Positions 61,833-64,000 of a stretch of DNA of 64,000 nt are shown here, one piece after another. A program made the translations under genes and the position numbers. The stretch is from Piper betle (taxonomy: Eukaryota > Streptophyta > Magnoliopsida > Piperales > Piperaceae), in the NCBI GenBank assembly GCA_033002965.1, contig JAURVB010001585.1, positions 1-64,000 of the forward strand, read 5' to 3'. Below the pieces are notes generated by a model that worked only from the letters and a program-made list of their open reading frames with translations, made no database searches and was not told the DNA's origin. Numbering within the stretch: the stretch's first letter is position 1; each line of letters begins with the position of its first letter.

Positions 61833-64000
61833 TGTTAAACCCACGACCTGGCCAGGGCTTTATAGTCACTAATGATCGGTTCAACCACTATTTTCAGTAA
61901 AATTAATTTCAGAACACGCATGCTAAACTGAGGCCTACCGTGTATTATGAGCTATGAGGGTTATGTATACCCAAGTATATGATAATAATATCGGTAAGAT
62001 ATCAGCAAAATGAGTTATCAAAGTATATAAAAGTACACCTAGTTTTTTAAATTTTTAGTGGACCATAAAATAAGATTTAGGTCATTGTCCATGTTAGAAC
62101 GCGTTAGTGATTATTTTTGGGTAGATTAGCAAGTTTAGTGCATGTCATTTGACTTAGACACGATTATTTTATTTTATAGTATTTTATTATATTTTATTTT
62201 ATATTTTTAAAATTTATTTATTATTATTTACTCTAATCACAAGCGATTCAAGTTTTATTTACAAAACTAGCCCCGCACGAAATCCCAACCCTATTCTTTT
62301 CCACTATTTCTCCCCAAACAACTCTCCACTGCCACTGCCCTATTGTCCTCTGCAACACCGCTGCCAACCCCCTCCACCGGCGACCTCACCGCCAGCCAGC
62401 ACCGCTATCGCCCCACCCTTCTTCCTCCCCCACCTTCTTCTTTCTCCTACCCGGTTCAGTGCCACCTACCCTCACCCTATTCTTGGAGCGTTGCCGCTGT
62501 TGCGCCTCGCCGTCGTCATTCCTGTCCTTACCCGATCCTAACATCCCCTCCCTTTCCTTCTACCCTTCTTCCTCTCCTCCTACCTTGCTAGCCAACCGCC
62601 CTGCTCGCCCTTCGCTATTGCGGCCTCACCGCAGTCCGGTCAGTCACCCCCTTCACCCTTCCCTTCCTCTACCTACTCGCCCCTTTCCACCTATCCTTTG
62701 ACCACCGCCAGTAGTGGCAGCCATCACTGGCTATGGCAGTCGCCATAGCCGCCAGCCAATTTCTGACAAAGTTGTCACCTCCTCCTCCTATCCACCTAGC
62801 CCTAGCCCTAGCTCCCTCCCTAGCATCCTCACTGATTTCTAGCCATGCGACCACCCCTCGGCATTGCCAACAGCTATAGCCACTGACACCAATTTTGCGT
62901 CGAATCACAATAAGACGCATTAAGCTTCTCAAATTATAGTTTTTTTATTCATTTTGATTATTATGTATATTATTCATTATTTTTATGAATTATTCATATT
63001 TTTATGAATGTATTATTTTAAAATTTATGGATAATTATCTGTTTATTAATAAATTACGTTATGAATTTTAAAATTGATAATGATTAATGATACTTCAAAT
63101 TATTTGATTAAGACATTAAAGATGTTATGGATGCTATTAAAAATTGTAAAGTTAGGTATTATAATTATAATTATGTAAGTTAATTAATTATTTGATTAAA
63201 AAGCTAATTCAAAATAAAAATTAATACAAGATAAAGATAAATTTTAAAAATTATGACATAATCACCTAATTAAAAATAATGATAAGATTTTAAATAGTTG
63301 ATTATTAAATAAATTCATTTGTTGATAATCCGATAGTGATATTAGTAATTATAGTGATGTTAGTAATTATAATATTTATAATTTTGTAATGATTTTCATT
63401 CATCTATTTTATTCCTACATTATATAATTATTTTCAGCATTAACGTTTAATTTCATTGTGTAAGTGTGAAATATGAACTCGCCGCCTAAGCGAGTAGCCT
63501 CGCTTGAAACTTCTACCAAATCTATTTAACATGCCTTTGGTTTATCGCTTATTTTATCAAAATTTTTTAACTAATTATAAGACAAATTAAGTGATATTTT
63601 ATTAAATCCCACTTAAATCAGGTTATTTACTCAAATCATTTTTCAGATTAATAATCATCAAAGATGAGACCCTCAAATTTGCTTTTCAAAATAAAATCCA
63701 CTTCAAATTTCCTTCAGGCCTATTATTCATTTTTCGGTAAGGTTAAGGAGTAGAAAAGTAGATGACATAGGCTTGGTCAGAAGCTCTTTACACGCACAAG
63801 AAGTTACACAGACCTGGATGTCTCAAAATGTATATGCCTGTCACCATCTAGTGTGGTTACATTCAGACATAGATGTCTTCCTCCTTGCGATGCCAGAAAG
63901 GGTGCTTACGTGAGTTTAAATGTATTATTGTCGAATATTCACGCAGTAAATCATAATATATATTGACTCACAAATGCCATGACCTATGAAATCAAATTAA
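61833..64000 (+). mobile_element. Long LTR of a gypsy (Tekay/Del-like) element, runs off the window
   Basis: It begins TGTTAAACCCACGACCTGG directly after a purine run (ACAAGAGAAGG), as a 3' LTR would. It is colinear with the minus-strand solo LTR 4252-6744 for about 2 kb; shared blocks include GAGTTATCA, AAAAGTACACCTAATTTTTT-like, TTGTTGATAxTCCGATAGTG and AAGTGATATTTTATT. A C-rich segment of about 600 bases (62260-62900), perhaps the transcribed leader, is nearly absent from the solo copy. Open frames in that segment are compositional. The right end lies beyond 64000. Confidence 0.75.

Noticed and set aside
60713..61833. Pol coding sequence upstream of the right-hand LTR
   Set aside because: The position suggests retroelement interior, but no catalytic motif could be read on either strand.
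62343..62932. Frames in the C-rich stretch of the right-hand LTR
   Set aside because: Ser/Pro/Leu-biased translations on both strands reflect composition; the region is inside an LTR.
1..64000. tRNA, rRNA or microRNA genes
   Set aside because: No cloverleaf A/B-box pattern or rRNA-like sequence was noticed by eye; a tRNAscan or Rfam search would be needed to exclude them.

Overview
This window is nuclear DNA of a flowering plant. The evidence is spliced eukaryotic genes with GT-AG introns, plant-only gene families (CORYNE, SCD2, CPL3, DUF2828), plant LTR retrotransposons and hAT-type MITEs. GC-rich exons lie in a very AT-rich background. The species cannot be named from the sequence; a non-grass monocot or an early-diverging angiosperm would fit, but that is only an impression.

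Layout. 1-3.7 kb: a CORYNE-like receptor pseudokinase gene (+). 3.76-9.24 kb: a decayed Ty3/gypsy chromovirus with both LTRs and a perfect 5-bp target duplication, itself carrying a 2.5-kb solo LTR with its own target duplication. 9.99-11.03 kb: a short-chain dehydrogenase gene (-). 11-17 kb: gene-poor DNA with a hAT-like MITE and tandem repeats. 17.2-28.8 kb: two DUF2828 (vWA-type) pseudogenes on +. The first is cut by a solo LTR and by a 4.6-kb Copia element of the same family in the opposite orientation; a hAT MITE and 2 kb of AT-rich DNA lie between them. 29.4-42.2 kb: a 17-exon SCD2-like coiled-coil gene (-). Its 6.2-kb second intron (counting from the 5' end) holds two head-to-head gypsy fragments bounded by a perfect 73-bp direct repeat. 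44.65-48.96 kb: a hAT MITE split by remains of a long-LTR retrotransposon. 50.6-56.6 kb: a 12-exon CPL3-like RNA polymerase II CTD phosphatase gene (-). 56.6-64 kb: repeat-rich intergenic DNA ending in a second copy of the long LTR seen at 4.25-6.74 kb.

The four intact-looking genes are not a pathway: CORYNE acts in CLAVATA peptide signalling, SCD2 in membrane traffic and cytokinesis, CPL3 in transcription, and the dehydrogenase in small-molecule oxidation. What links them is a shared defect. Each has a reading frame broken by one missing base, usually in or beside a G/C run, in otherwise well-conserved coding sequence. I count six such places. This looks more like residual consensus error in a long-read assembly than four independent gene deaths.

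No new enzymatic system is evident. The most unusual structures are the inverted gypsy pair inside the SCD2 intron, its 73-bp flanking repeat with a 26-bp perfect hairpin at one junction, and the layered transposon insertions whose target duplications can still be read.
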